Position numbers and translations under genes: made by a program. Under the pieces are notes generated by a model that saw nothing but the letters and a program-made list of their open reading frames with translations, had not been told where the DNA came from and searched no databases. A DNA stretch of 64,000 nucleotides, from assembly GCA_012064415.1 (NCBI GenBank), contig SSNU01000032.1, forward strand, positions 1 to 64,000. The letters run 5' to 3'. The stretch is from Gyrodactylus bullatarudis (Eukaryota > Platyhelminthes > Monogenea > Gyrodactylidea > Gyrodactylidae). Of this stretch, positions 25,355 to 37,048 are shown in pieces. How positions within the stretch are numbered: position 1 is the first letter of the stretch; each line of letters starts with the position of its first letter.

Positions 25355-25821
25355 AATTAGTAACCTCTGTATTGCGACAAAATCGAAAATGTATTTTACC
25401 TCTAAAATATTATTGAGGATCTTCCTAGCAGCAATCCCCAATTCAGGATTAGTTGATACTAAAAATTCCATTTGAAAATTATAATTTAATGATGGCGGCC
25501 AAAAAGTGTTATGTTACTTGAATGAATTCAAAATTTAAACATAAGCAAAATTAGATGTTAATCTTTTGAGTAAAACTAGTGACGACTATTATGGCAAGTC
25601 ACTCTCTGAAACCATAAGCAACATAAAAAGTGCATTAGGGAGAAATATAAATGTCTGAAACTTTGATGGGAAAATCTAATCCAAAGATCAGACATTAACA
25701 CTGGGAAAAAAGAAATCTTAAAAAATAATTAAGGATTAAAAATGGCTTAATTTTGAGTTCCTCTCCAGATACTAAAAATGTTTATTTCTTGGGGAGATTA
25801 TTTTTGAGTTTTTATTTGATT

Positions 25822-26213
25822 AGAGATGTAACGAATTTTAAACTTTTTTTAAATCAAATTTTTCCGTGAAATTTCCACATATAATTTTGATAACAATGAT
25901 GTGTGAGATCTCAAATAACTAAAAATTCGTTTACAATCCCATGCATAGTCGTGCATTGCCCATTCTCCCTAAATTCTCTTTTAGGCATATTGGAATAACA
26001 AAATTTAACAGAAATGATCCTGACATGAGTGAAAACGTAGTAAAAATTCATTGAAAATCAATCGGCATTTTTAAAAAAGTCTGACCTTTAAACTTGAATA
26101 TTATCACGGAAAAGCATTTTGATACTTGATCTTGTATAAAATAATGTCAAGAACTCATAGTATTATCATTCGAGTAGGTTTTTAAAATAGGCTGAAAAAT
26201 TTTTTACATCTCT
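25822..26213. mobile_element. MITE with AGAGATGTAA ends, copy 1
   Basis: A 392-bp element with ends AGAGATGTAACGAATTTT and, inverted, AGAGATGTAAAAAATTTT. A second copy at 49061-49516 shares most of its length (for example CCATGCATAGTCG and GACATGA blocks). Non-coding. Lies in the innexin intron just downstream of the exon at 26472. Confidence 0.75.
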
Positions 26214-26471
26214 ATTTTATATTCAATAAATTTGTCCTAAACTTTAGGGAAAACTGAGTTCTTCTATACCATTTTCAGATCGTATTTTCAACATATCCAA
26301 TCAGATTTCGAATGTCTTATCTTAAACTTATTTCTGCATCAAATTCTTACTGAATAAAAACATTTTTCTTATAAATGATTATTCAATATCTACTCAATAT
26401 GATTGAAATGATTTGGAGTGTTTTGGGAATTTTTCAATTTTCAAATAACGAATAATGGTATTCCTACTCAC

Positions 26472-29400
26472 TTTTATTGGTCGGAAAAGCATGGCTGGAA
26501 CAATTCTGTAGTTTATCGTTCTCTCCATCATCGGCGGATCCGTTAGATTGAAAAATACAACGTGCGTACTTTAAATGTTTTTCTCTCCAATTCTTCTTAA
26601 GAGAGATTCTCAAATTACGATCGAGATATTTGGCAATACCTAGAATGCCCTTGTTCAGGGTCGCCTGGTGGACACCGTCCAACTTGAGAACTGCATGCAT
26701 TATTCTCTGAACATTGAAGCCAGAATATTGCTGAAATTTTAATCAAAATCAAGCAAATTCGAGGAAAATTAATACGAAAGAAAGCCAACTATCAGAGGGC
26801 CCTAGGGCGATTTCTGTCTTCTTTCTATAATGCAATTATTAATTTCATTTCATGATGAATTTCCCTTATTATTTCGATAATTAAGCTATAGATATTCTTC
26901 CTGCTAGTAGTAGACTCTAAAACTATCTTGGCTATCCCTGTATGAATCTCTAATTTCAACGAAGATGAGAAAAGGTTTTTTCAAGATAGCCAAGAAAATT
27001 TTTTTCCACTATGAAATGATCATAAGATTTGTTTAAATCTAGCCAAAATTATGAATTTCGAGAATGCCCCAATTTCCCACCTTTTCAACCTTTCAGCTCA
27101 AAACTTTTCTCGATTTCGAAGATTTATAGTATTCTGGTACTGATATTTCGGATCAAGATGAGATGAAAAATCTAAATTTGTCCATAGAGATTAAGAAAAA
27201 CTTCGAGAAAAAGTTAAGCTTGAAAATTTTGGGTTATTGGTTGATTTACCACAATGATGAGGAATTTCTGTGAGCTTCTTTGGTCAAATTTAGATTTTTT
27301 GTCTAATCTTGATCCGGAATATTTCGAAATTCGTAAAATGGTCTAATTATGACCAGATTCAATTTTCCTCAGCAATTTTTCTTATTTCAAAAATTCATGG
27401 GCTCATTTGATCATGGAATTCAGAATAAAATTTCTTGGCTATCCGGAATAAAATATTGAGACTATTTATAAAAACAGTAAATTCTCATCTTCATGTCAAT
27501 GAGATTTATTTTCAAAATTTTAATATGGAAAATTGAAAGAAGATATATTAAAACCAAATGTTCATTTCTCGAAGCATCATCAGTGGTAATTCTTCAAAAA
27601 TGATATGAGTTAAAAGTTCATTCAAGATAATAATTTACATATAATGAAAGAAATATTAAAGTCAAAGAAAATAAGAATAAAATATAAGCTGAAAAAACAT
27701 CAAAACTCTTGATTTAATAGTGGAGAGAAAAGGGATAAAGCTCACATTGGCTCTATCATTATCAATAAATTCAAACTAACCTGTAAACCTCTCCAGATTA
27801 AACATGGAAAGAAGAAACATAAAGCCTGAACTGCCAATAGAATTGTCGCCCACTGATAGTAGAAGAGGACATTTCGGTCTCTCTTCGACTTCTCCATCGG
27901 TATCTTCTCCTCAATATTGAGAAAGTAAGTGTTTGAAACCCAACAGACAGTTTCTGCATACTCCTCCCAAGATCTTGTGAATTGTTGTGGGGTCCAACAT
28001 TGCAACGGCATATCACCTGTTATAAAATTATTTTCAAGTTTACTTTTTCATTTTAATCTGATGTAAGATTCAGTAAAGGAGATAACTTTTATCATTTAGA
28101 AAAATCAATTTTTAACTAATTTAAACCCAAAATAACTTGACCTTCTAAAAAATTAGAGCTCTCTTCAATTTATCTAAAAACCTTAGTATTCCTATTGGTC
28201 CTGATCTAAAAAGAACTCAAAATTAAATAAACCAATCAGATGACCTGTAGAAAAATCAAACACGAAAAACCTCTAATTGAACATCTGCAATCAATTATCC
28301 CCTATTTCGATTTCCCCAGTATTGCCATTCAAAGTATCATTTGTACCTATTTCTAGAGCCTCATTAATTATTCCCAATATGATTTTGGCCTCATATCTGA
28401 TTATTTTTAAGGTTTATTTAATTTTGAATGGTTTTTTTCAGATCTGGATCTGGGATAAAATTAGATAATATTGAAGAGAGTTCAGATTACAAACGTCTCA
28501 TTCACTAATAAATGAGATCTTTTTTTTTCAAACAAGTTGTTGGTCTGAAAAATCCATTGTTGGATGACTAAAGTTACTTTTACTGAAGATGAAAATTTCC
28601 ATCTAATAAAAAGAATCTTCATCAATCAACTCTAATTTCAGTTAATTTTATAGTAAGAGAAGAGATGCTTTCATGTCTGTCTATGTTAACAAATTATCTG
28701 TGTAAACAACATAGGAATTTACACCTTTATTTACATAGTACAGTATTTGCTGAAAGATATGAGACTGGAAAATCTCTCCAGAATTTGAAGCTTTCATTTT
28801 TTCATCAACACTTTTAGTGATGTATTGTCTGTTATAAATTAGAAATTTAGTTCTTTTTTAAAATCAGATATACTAATGCCTATTTTTTCGGAATTAACGG
28901 AGAATTAATTTTCGAAACTTGGAATTTGTTGATTTCAGAGTTAGAGAGGGATCAAAATCTGCTATTTAGGAAAAATTTGTAAGATATGCCGTAAGATAAA
29001 TAAAAATCATCATATATTTTGGATAATCATATTTCATTAATTTTTAAGCCGAGAAAATAATTATAATTAAAACTCATTTATAAAACATTTATAGTCGTAA
29101 ATTAGGCCTCAAAAAATTCTGCTTCAAATTTTTAAGTATTATTTTAGCGTACCCAATAAAGTGAGTCCCTCCCGAATTCAAGAATAATTCGAATTCACTT
29201 TCATACTAAATAGAACACGCAGCTTACAAAAACAAGTTTCATTTATTCGTAGCTTGAGGCTTTTAGAAATTCCAAGAAAAATTATCATTTTACTACATGT
29301 GAGTATCCTTTCAAATGAAAGGTTGAACCAAAAAATGATTTTAAACGTTTTTCATATTATTTTTGTATGGTATTATACTTCTTACTAGAATAGTGGAATG

Positions 29401-32262
29401 AAAAATCAGACGTAGCTTCTCAAAAATAGTGGAATGATATGGTGTATTCGAAGGTATATAAGGCACACATCCATGTGATGGACTCAGAATAGGAAGGGTG
29501 ATTATGATTTTGTCTTATGCTATGAAACTAGTAATTAGCAATCGAAGTTAATTTTAACAACAGAAAACAAGAAAGTTTACATGTTTTTCAAGGTTTATGA
29601 TAAATTGATAGAGTACTTTGCCTTGATGTGATCTAATTTCAAAGGAAAATCTCGTATTGCCACTCACATGGATGTGTGTGAGGGTATGAAATAGCCTTAT
29701 ATACCTTCGAATACACCATATCATTCCACTATTTTAGAGAACCTACGTCTGATTCGTCATTCCACTATTCTTGTTACTATCTAAAGTATTAATTTTACTC
29801 TGAAATCAACAACAAAAAATTTAACTCAAAGTTCAAAAAGCTGAGAATTTGCTGGAATCTTGCTGAGACCTAAAATCACTTAATATAAATGAAATAGACT
29901 CACTTAGATAAATATGAAAGCCTGTTGTGGCAATGAAAATCATCAAGATGACCCCAGTAAATTGGTAGTTTAACCGATCGATAAAGTCATCATCGAAACG
30001 TAGATTTGTGGAGCCTATCCTGCCCAGTCTGGCAATTGTTATCAAGAGTGTTGGATCGCTTTCTATTTGATTCCTTCGATGGGAATAGCTTGTTGTTATG
30101 TCTAATTTCAAAGATATAAAAATTATTATTAATCGGAGCTAATAAAAAATCAAGAATTGAATAAATCTATTCTCGATGAATTGGGAACAAGAATCTCTGT
30201 TTCTCATCAAGGTGTTGAATAATTTTGTTCATTTCCAGGATCATCATTAGATAAGAAAACTAAAACACTTCGCTAAAGTGCGAAAGTCAATTTTCTTTTG
30301 AGCCATTCTACTTCTTGAAAATTAATAAATTTGGACGATAAGTTAAAATTGACGGTTCTTTTAAAAATTTCCTGGCTATAATTGATTTCTATGTGTTCCT
30401 GAGAAATAACGGTCGATTCCTCTGAAACCTAGAAAATCACCAAAACTCGAATTTAAAAAATGTCTTCAAATTTTTTCCCAAAACTTCTTGTGAGACAACT
30501 CAATTCAGAAGATCAACCCTCTAATTTAATAACGATACCCAGATTATTTTGAAAATTCAAGATAAATTCTTTTTATTGGCAATGAGTTTTTTTCCTAACA
30601 GTGTATTAAAAAATGAAATGGTAAAATCCAAGATCATTTCACAATATATAAAGCTAGTTAATATGAAAATGGGAATTTATGATTTTTACAAAATTCTTAA
30701 TTTTTTCATCAAGAAATGGAATTTGATCAAGATTTTTTGGAATCTAGATTAGGAGGCCCTCTTTTACGATACGGAGAAAAAAACTTTAGAAAAAAACAAT
30801 TTTTAAGGAAAATACGGTAAATTTGAAATCTTGAAAATCGCATTTTTTGAACTTTGAGTTGAAAATTTTTGTTGTTTTCAATGTGAGAGAGTGATTAAAA
30901 GTTGATCAAAAGGATCACAATGAGACAAAAAAATCAAATGAGAATCACCCCATAATCGTGTCAAATGAAATTTTGAATTTTTTTCATCATTTTCCCTACT
31001 TGAAAGTCGATGAAATTTTATATTTCAAGATCCCTGAAAAATGACGAATCTATCAAAATTTGTATGATGATAATCGGTTTTTTTACTAATTGTGACCTTA
31101 AAAATCAACTTTTGATCACTCTCTCACATTGAAATCAGTAAAAATTTTCAACTCAAAGTTCACAATGCGATTTTTGCGCTACTTCAAGATTTCAAATTTG
31201 CCGTAGTTTCTTTAAAAAAATTTTTTCTCCGTATCGTAAAAGAAAAAGATACGGAATAAAAGATTCCAAAAAATCTAGATCAAATTCGATTTCTTGATGA
31301 AAAAAAAAAATTTTGTAAAAATCATAAATTCCCATTTTCATATTAACTAGGTGTATATTGTGGACTGGCGCCCTGAATGTCCGAAATTAATCTATTTTTG
31401 ATGTTAATTTCATCAATGTCTACTGTGTGTCGTTCAAAATAAAAGAGTCAATCAATTATTTCACCACTCACCTGCATGTAAATATTCATCATAATGGCTA
31501 TTACTTGAGGCCATATGATAATCATTCTCAAATACTATTGGATTAGCAAAAAGAGCTTCATGGAAGAATTTTCTACTGCTTGATTGTCTCTTGAGGCCAG
31601 CTGCTTCATAGTTGATGCCGAAGAAGGGGTTCAAATCATGACTTGTAACAGCATTACAATCACTGTGCTGGCAACAGCCTGTCTCTGATTCTGATTGAGC
31701 TTTTTCATCTCTGATTTTGTGTAGTTTATGCTTCGTTCTTTCTCGCCTGGAAAAATAGTTAAAATTCAGTGTAATTGATGAATTTTCTCAATAATTCCAT
31801 ATCGATTCAACATTGAATATTCAAATTTTTATTTGGCTCAAGATTTAAAAGACCCAGTAAGACATGATAAATAAATTTCGAAATTTTAATGATTTTGCCC
31901 CATTAGTAAGTTTTGGTTATCATTGATTTATCGTTGTTATGGACTATGGGTATTGGGCAAGTAAGAAGAGTAGACGTATTGGGCTGGGACTTTGCTATGT
32001 TAGGCGAACCATAGTACCTGGCTCATGGGTAATAAGATAAACAACAGATTAATAATACAAACCATATTACTATAGTATAGGTCTTTTAAAAGATATGCTT
32101 GGCGTATATTCAAACACCACAACAATCGTAATTTTTTAACCTGATTACTGTCGAGTTTTTGATGGGAAAATTCACATTTTTGAAACGATGCTGGTATCGG
32201 AAAAAAATTTGTGAGTTCCTTGCAAGGGATGTTGGAAAGAAAGTTCTCAGTTTCTTTGTCAT
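26472..32262 (-). CDS. Innexin gene, 5' exons (N-terminus to intracellular loop)
   Basis: Gap-junction/hemichannel subunit of the plasma membrane. Exons on the minus strand are 32262-32141 (candidate first exon, ATG), 31746-31472, 30101-29904, 28016-27781 and 26730-26472. All have AG/GT borders (donors GTGAGT, GTGAGT, GTTAGT, GTGAGT; the first exon's GTTAAA is weak) and compatible phases. Around residues 168-178 is DDDFIDRLNY, followed by TM1 (about 180-198), then QCWTP with Cys205 and Cys223 of the first extracellular loop, FYYQW, and TM2 (about 251-273), then a loop with the innexin motif YLDR. The last exon ends in phase 1. The matching exons were found only in the palindrome, in sense in the left arm. 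The roughly 165 residues before TM1 are much longer than the usual short innexin N-terminus. The family call is firm; the first exon is tentative. Confidence 0.85.
29387..29771. mobile_element. MITE with ~79-bp terminal inverted repeats
   Basis: The ends begin AGAATAGTGGAATGA and are inverted copies of each other over about 79 bp, with few mismatches. Each terminal repeat contains AATAGTGGAATGA twice and ends in GAAGGTATATAAGGC, a TATA-box-like string pointing inward. The interior is unique and non-coding. Located in an innexin intron. Confidence 0.75.
30654..31350. mobile_element. Fold-back element, CTAGTTAATATG family, copy 1
   Basis: The ends read CTAGTTAATATGAAAATGGG on both strands. Long stretches of the two halves are inverted copies (for example CTCCGTATCGTAAAAG against CTTTTACGATACGGAG). 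About 697 bp, non-coding, in an innexin intron. It is the reference copy of a family with at least five more copies to the right. Confidence 0.8.
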
Positions 32263-33563
32263 CACTGCAAAATATAATGGGAAAAATTATCGCTCAAATT
32301 TGATTCAAAACTAAAGAAAAATTGAAAGAGTAAACTTTTCTCTTCTATAAAATTCGTTCAAGGAAACATATAACGAGAATTTTCACACCCAAATTCATTT
32401 GTTAAGTTAATTCATATCACGTAACAAGAGCACATTCAGTCTTCTCTCATAGGCATACATTTATAAGCAAGCAATCTCTTTCACTGTTGATCAGCTTGGT
32501 AACTATAGTTATGCAAAGTATTTTATTCTTTTCTCCAAATACACATATTATCTAGGGACATTCATGTGTCATTAAACTTTTATTCGATTCAGTTTTTCTC
32601 TTGTATTATCAAAAACAATAATGCATTATATATGGAAGTTTTTACTGATCACGTCAACTTTGAAATTCAGAAAAAAATATATAGATCAAGATGAAATTGG
32701 AATTCTACGATAAGAAAACTCTATTAACATTTTATTTTCAAGGTCCAACTTATTAGATTACATAAGACGGATTCATAGCTATTAATAATGTTTCGACAAA
32801 ATCTCAAAACCATTTCGTAATTGATTCTAACTTGATTGAGTATTTCAAAAAGTTTACAAGCTTTGATCAGAAGACTTGTTTGTCCCTTAACAACCATTGA
32901 ATTATATCGAATTATTTGATTGTTTTGAATAATTGGTTGAATCAATCTTTTTTTATATTCATGGCTACGATTTTACAATAAAAAGTGTATTTTTCAAAAA
33001 TAGTTATGAGAATTTGAAAAAGTATACAGAGATGAAAGAAAAATCAAGTTAGCCATTTTCAAAGTCTGAAATTGGTCATCTCCAAACCTACTAATTGGTT
33101 CTGAAACAATTGAAAAAAATTTTCTCTAGGTCTTTAAGAAACTGTTCTTGGCAAAAGGTCTAATTTTCTAAATTCAATTGATTCTAATTCAAATTTCTTT
33201 TACAAAATTCATAAAAATATGAACTATTTTCATTCTCATTGTTACTTTAGAATTAAAGTACAATTTTGAGATACACAATAGAACTAAGAAGAGACTAAGA
33301 AGATAAGTGTACTTACAAGCTTTTTTTATTACTCTCGCTTTATTACACGAGAAGGAATTTTAATTACTCAAAAGTATTATGATTTTTCATGAAACTACAC
33401 AATTGCGGTGATAAATATTAGGCTATTATTATGGGAGAATAAACTCACCTGGGAAACAAAAATACTTTATGTATTTTAGCTGAGAGTTAAAATTTTCTGA
33501 ATAAAATATTTATTGTTGTTTGTGCTTATCAATTAATTAATTTTAGTGTGTTCCAAGGATAAA
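32263..33563. other. Innexin upstream region
   Basis: AT-rich sequence upstream of the candidate innexin ATG. No convincing TATA box, trans-splice site or exon was identified. Short open frames here look random. Confidence 0.4.
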
Positions 33564-33603
33564 TATATGTTACGACCAATGTGTACACTTTGAACAGTAT
33601 ATA

Positions 33604-34713
33604 TGTTACAGTGAATCTGGAAACTAATGTTAGTCTTAGGACTCCCTGATAGTCTTAAGACTCCCTAGTTAGCTAGGGAATCTGGAAACTTGGTTTCTAG
33701 AATCCCTACTCGAGTTATTCATAGTTACAGGGAATCTAGAAACTAAAGGAAGTCTTAAGAATCCCTAGGGAATTTAGAAACTTTTTATTTATTCGCACAA
33801 GATAAACTATTGTGACATCTTGAGTTACATAAAACATTTTTTTTTGCATTTACACTTATTAAAAATACATTTTGTTTTGCAATCACATCGAATGTACCCT
33901 TGGCCATTAACAAAGCTGTTTATAAAAAAGATCCAATTGAATTTCATATGCAATACAGTTAGTAAATAATTTTATTTATAGTTTCCATGGAAAATAATGA
34001 GGAAGAACTTTTCGAAAACAGTCTTAAGGGTGAAAGTTCAAGTTGTAAGTTTTCACTTTTAAAGAAAGTATTTATGATCTAAATATTAATGAAATATCTT
34101 TCTAGGTATCAAATCAATACCAAATTATGAGTGTGTAAATCCTACTTTGAGTCCAATTGAAAGTAATTTAACTCAATTTTTTGGAAATATTTCTTACAAT
34201 AATTAGCAAAATTATCAAAGTTTTAGATTCATCTTTAAATCAAGTAATAAGTGTAAATGCAAAAAAATGTTTTATGTAACTCAAGATGTCACAATAGTTT
34301 ATCTTGTGCGAATAAATAAAATGGTTTTTCAAACAATGAATATCAAAATTTTCAGTTATCAATAGTTTTTCATTAAGTATTTTAGATACCAAATTTATTT
34401 TTATTAACGTTTTAGAGAATATCAAAATTTTCAAAATTCTTAAAAGTTTCTAAATTCCCTAGGGATTCTTAAGACTCTCCAAGTTTCCAGATTTCCTAAC
34501 TTGCTAGGAATTCTTAAGACTCTCCAAGTTTCCAGATTTCCTAACTTGCTAGGAATTCTTAAGACTTCCTTTAGTTTCTAGATTCCCTGTAACTATGAAT
34601 AACTCGAGTAGGGATTCTAGAAACCAAGTTTCCAGATTCCCTAGCTAACTAGGGAGTCTTAAGACTATCAGGGAGTCCTAAGACTAACATTAGTTTCCAG
34701 ATTCACTGTAACA
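33604..34713. mobile_element. Nested non-autonomous Ginger-like element
   Basis: 1,110 bp with ends TGTTACAGTGAATCTGG and its inverse, flanked by TATA on both sides. It is inserted inside the left terminal repeat of the 33568-35547 element: the outer repeat stops at GAACAG/TATA and resumes at TATACACT. The terminal repeats are unusually long (about 260 bp on the left) and made of short shuffled modules such as GTCTTAAGACTCCC and GGGAATCTGGAAAC. The right side has a tandem duplication at 34462-34560. Confidence 0.75.
33987..34206 (+). CDS. Possible two-exon micro-gene inside nested transposon
   Basis: ATG at 33987, first exon to 34044 (donor GTAAGT), a 61-nt intron ending TTTCTAG, and second exon 34106-34206 ending TAG. 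The predicted product is 52 residues, acidic at the N-terminus (MENNEEELFENSLKG), with SNLTQFFGNISYNN at the end. The intron borders are good and the phase is kept. It sits between the two terminal repeats. Function unknown. It may be the first exons of a lost transposase, or chance. Confidence 0.4.
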
Positions 34714-34969
34714 TATACACTGCGCACAAAAATGAACAATGTGTATACTCGGTGTACACATTGTCAAAAGTTTACAAATTGTTCTTAAAGTCTAATGAGC
34801 AATGTGGAAACTTTAACTTTTTAAGAGTTAAGAAATTGTATTTTGAATAATTTTATCAGGAATCTTTACTATTTATTATCAGGAAGAGGATCAAACTGAA
34901 AATAGTTCTGATGGTGATTCTTTTTCTATTCTAGTTCTACTCATTTTATTCATCATTAAGATTCGTCTG

Positions 34970-35505
34970 ATTCAGAGAGCAAAAATGATGCATACTTGAA
35001 GCCAATGGATAATCTCGAAGAAATCGTTTTCGATAGAGAAAATTTAGATAATTGTACCAGGATGAAACAGAAAGCAGATAAAATGATACGTCAAAAATCT
35101 GGCAACTTTACGGTAGGTACTAACGTAGCTGTAAAAATTCCTGAGATAGATCGCTCCCAGATGGATCCAAGTAACGTAGTTGGAATCATATTGAGTTAAG
35201 ATCAGAATGGATTATATGGAATCGGTACAAAGGATGGGATTTTGAAGAGTCATTTTTCTCGGGGACAATTCACTTCTCTTAACAATTTTTTTATCAGTCC
35301 AGAAGAAATTCCCAAAAAAGAGATTCCTCTGAGAACAGCATCGAGGATGAATTCAAACTGCGATGGCCAAGGAATGTTAAAAAGCAATTGTCAAGGTGGT
35401 TGTCAAAACAACAGATGTCAATGCTTAAAAAATAATGGATTATGTACATCTAAGTGCCACAAAAGTTTAGCTTGTAATAAAAAATTAATTTTTGATGAAT
35501 GTCAA
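34970..35505 (+). pseudogene. Integrase C-terminal fragment (Ginger/KRBA2-like)
   Basis: The reading frame contains MKQKADKMIRQKS, then VGTNVAVKIPEIDRSQMD, GLYGIGTKDGIL, and a cysteine-rich end with CQNNRCQCL, CTSKCHKSLACN. This order matches the C-terminal region downstream of the integrase core in the KRAB-A-domain-containing-2-like / Ginger transposase group (established family pattern, recalled, not searched). An in-frame TAA at 35197-35199 interrupts it. The catalytic DDE core is absent. Confidence 0.65.
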
Positions 35506-35555
35506 ACATTGTATACACTGTTCAAAGTGTACACATTGGTCGTAACATATATACA

Positions 35556-36036
35556 CCTAGTTAATATGAAAATGGGAATTTATGATTTTTACAAAATTCT
35601 TAATTTTTTCATCAAGAAATCGAATTTGATCAAGATTTTTTGGAATCTAGATTACGAGGCCCTCTTTTACGATACGGAGAAAAAAACTTTAGAAAAAACA
35701 ATTTTTAAGGAAAATACGGTAAATTTGAAATCTTGAAGTAGCGCCAAAATCGCATTTTTTGAACTTTGAGTTGAAAATTTTTGTGGATTTTTAAGGTCAC
35801 AATTAGTAAAAAAACCGATTATCATCGGACAAATTTTGATAGATTCGTCATTTTTCAGGGATCTTGAAATATCAAATTTCATCGACTTTCAAGTAGGGAA
35901 AATGATGAAAAAATCAAAATTTGATTTTGACACGATTACGGGATGATTCTCAAAACCAGATTCAGCATTTTTGATTTCTTTGTCTCATTGTGATCCTTTT
36001 GATCAACTTTTAATCACTCTCTCACATTGAAATCAA
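35556..36036. mobile_element. Fold-back element, CTAGTTAATATG family, copy 2 (truncated)
   Basis: Begins CTAGTTAATATG directly beyond the right end of the Ginger-like transposon and runs through the left half and part of the right half of the family consensus. The far terminus is missing. The open frame read through it (35667-35882, minus strand) is an artefact of the repeat. Confidence 0.7.
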
Positions 36037-36865
36037 CAAAAAGTTATCCCTATTGATCAAGCGTCCAGCTGATACGTTTTTCACTGAAATCTCACTTTTT
36101 ATTCGAATCTCTGGTGGAGAAAACAAAAACAACAGGAACCATATACCAATCAACGAGGAATTTAATGATACAGTTTTGAGAAAATTCAATTCAGAATCTG
36201 CGTCTATTTTTTCGACGATGACACGCTCTATTATCGGAATTTTACTTAGGCTCGTTAAAGAAATCTTGAAGTCACCAAGGTTGTTTTAAAAAGAGATATT
36301 TTTTCTTAAGTTTATAGTTGTTTTCTATGTATGTAGAGTAGCCCAAAATTAAGGTATAGATCAACTTCAATCATTTGTACTCAAACAAAAATTCCACATG
36401 CATCTATTAAGCTTTAGTAACGGAAGTTATAAAATAGATGGAGAGATTTTAAAAGCTAAACCACTTTTATCTTATATTCTCATCTGATACTTTCTCTACT
36501 ACACTCAACGTCTTACACGGATATTGAAGTTTTTTACACGAAAGGGGAAGAGAAAGATTAGAAGAAATCAAAGACTTTCCCCATCTATTTGATGTTACAT
36601 CTGTTAATTTTCTCTACTAGGTGAAAGAAATTTTGAGGTTAAATACAACATGAGAATTTCTTCTTATACATTGAGTTATTGTTAATTTGCTTCAGAAGTA
36701 TCTGGGTTATTATGAGCATTAATTTTTCATTTATCCGAAAAAAAGACTTAATTTGTACAATTAATAAATTTGAATCGTATGCTATTTTCCTCATTAATTA
36801 GTCTTGGCATGATTTATCGGTTGAAAAACAAGAAAATTTAATTCTAGTTGGATAATATTTTATAT

Positions 36866-37048
36866 AAGTTACCGTCAATCTTGATACTCTTGATAGTCTT
36901 GAGACTAACGGAATGGTTTGTTAAACTAGTTACTAGAATCTTTGATAGTTTTAAGACCTCTCAGGTAATCATGATACTAACGGAATTGTTACTAGGTTTC
37001 AAGATTAACAAACTCTTTAGCAATAAAATGATCTTTATATTTGGTAAC
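36866..37048. mobile_element. Decayed Ginger-like MITE
   Basis: GTTACCGTCAATCTTGATAC on the left and GGTAACA on the right, with shared internal modules GATAGTCTTGAGACT. An older relative of 52546-52761; no clear target duplication. The open frame across it (36848-37060) is not considered coding. Confidence 0.55.

Larger units (their letters stand above)
33568..35547. mobile_element. Ginger-like DNA transposon with decayed integrase
   Basis: The terminal inverted repeat starts TGTTACGACCAATGTGTACA at 33568; the right end at 35547 is its inverse. TATA flanks both ends as a 4-bp target-site duplication. TGT...ACA ends fit integrase-type (Ginger) transposons. The element carries the decayed 3' end of an integrase gene (34970-35500) and is interrupted in its left terminal repeat by another element (33604-34713). 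After removing that insertion it is about 870 bp, so most of the integrase is deleted. Confidence 0.7.

Noticed and set aside
14402..26472. Direct splicing of the 5' innexin exons to the right-arm 3' exons
   Set aside because: Opposite strands; impossible without inversion of the arm.
36053..36289. 78-codon frame
   Set aside because: No homology pattern; begins at the truncated end of a fold-back element, no splice evidence.
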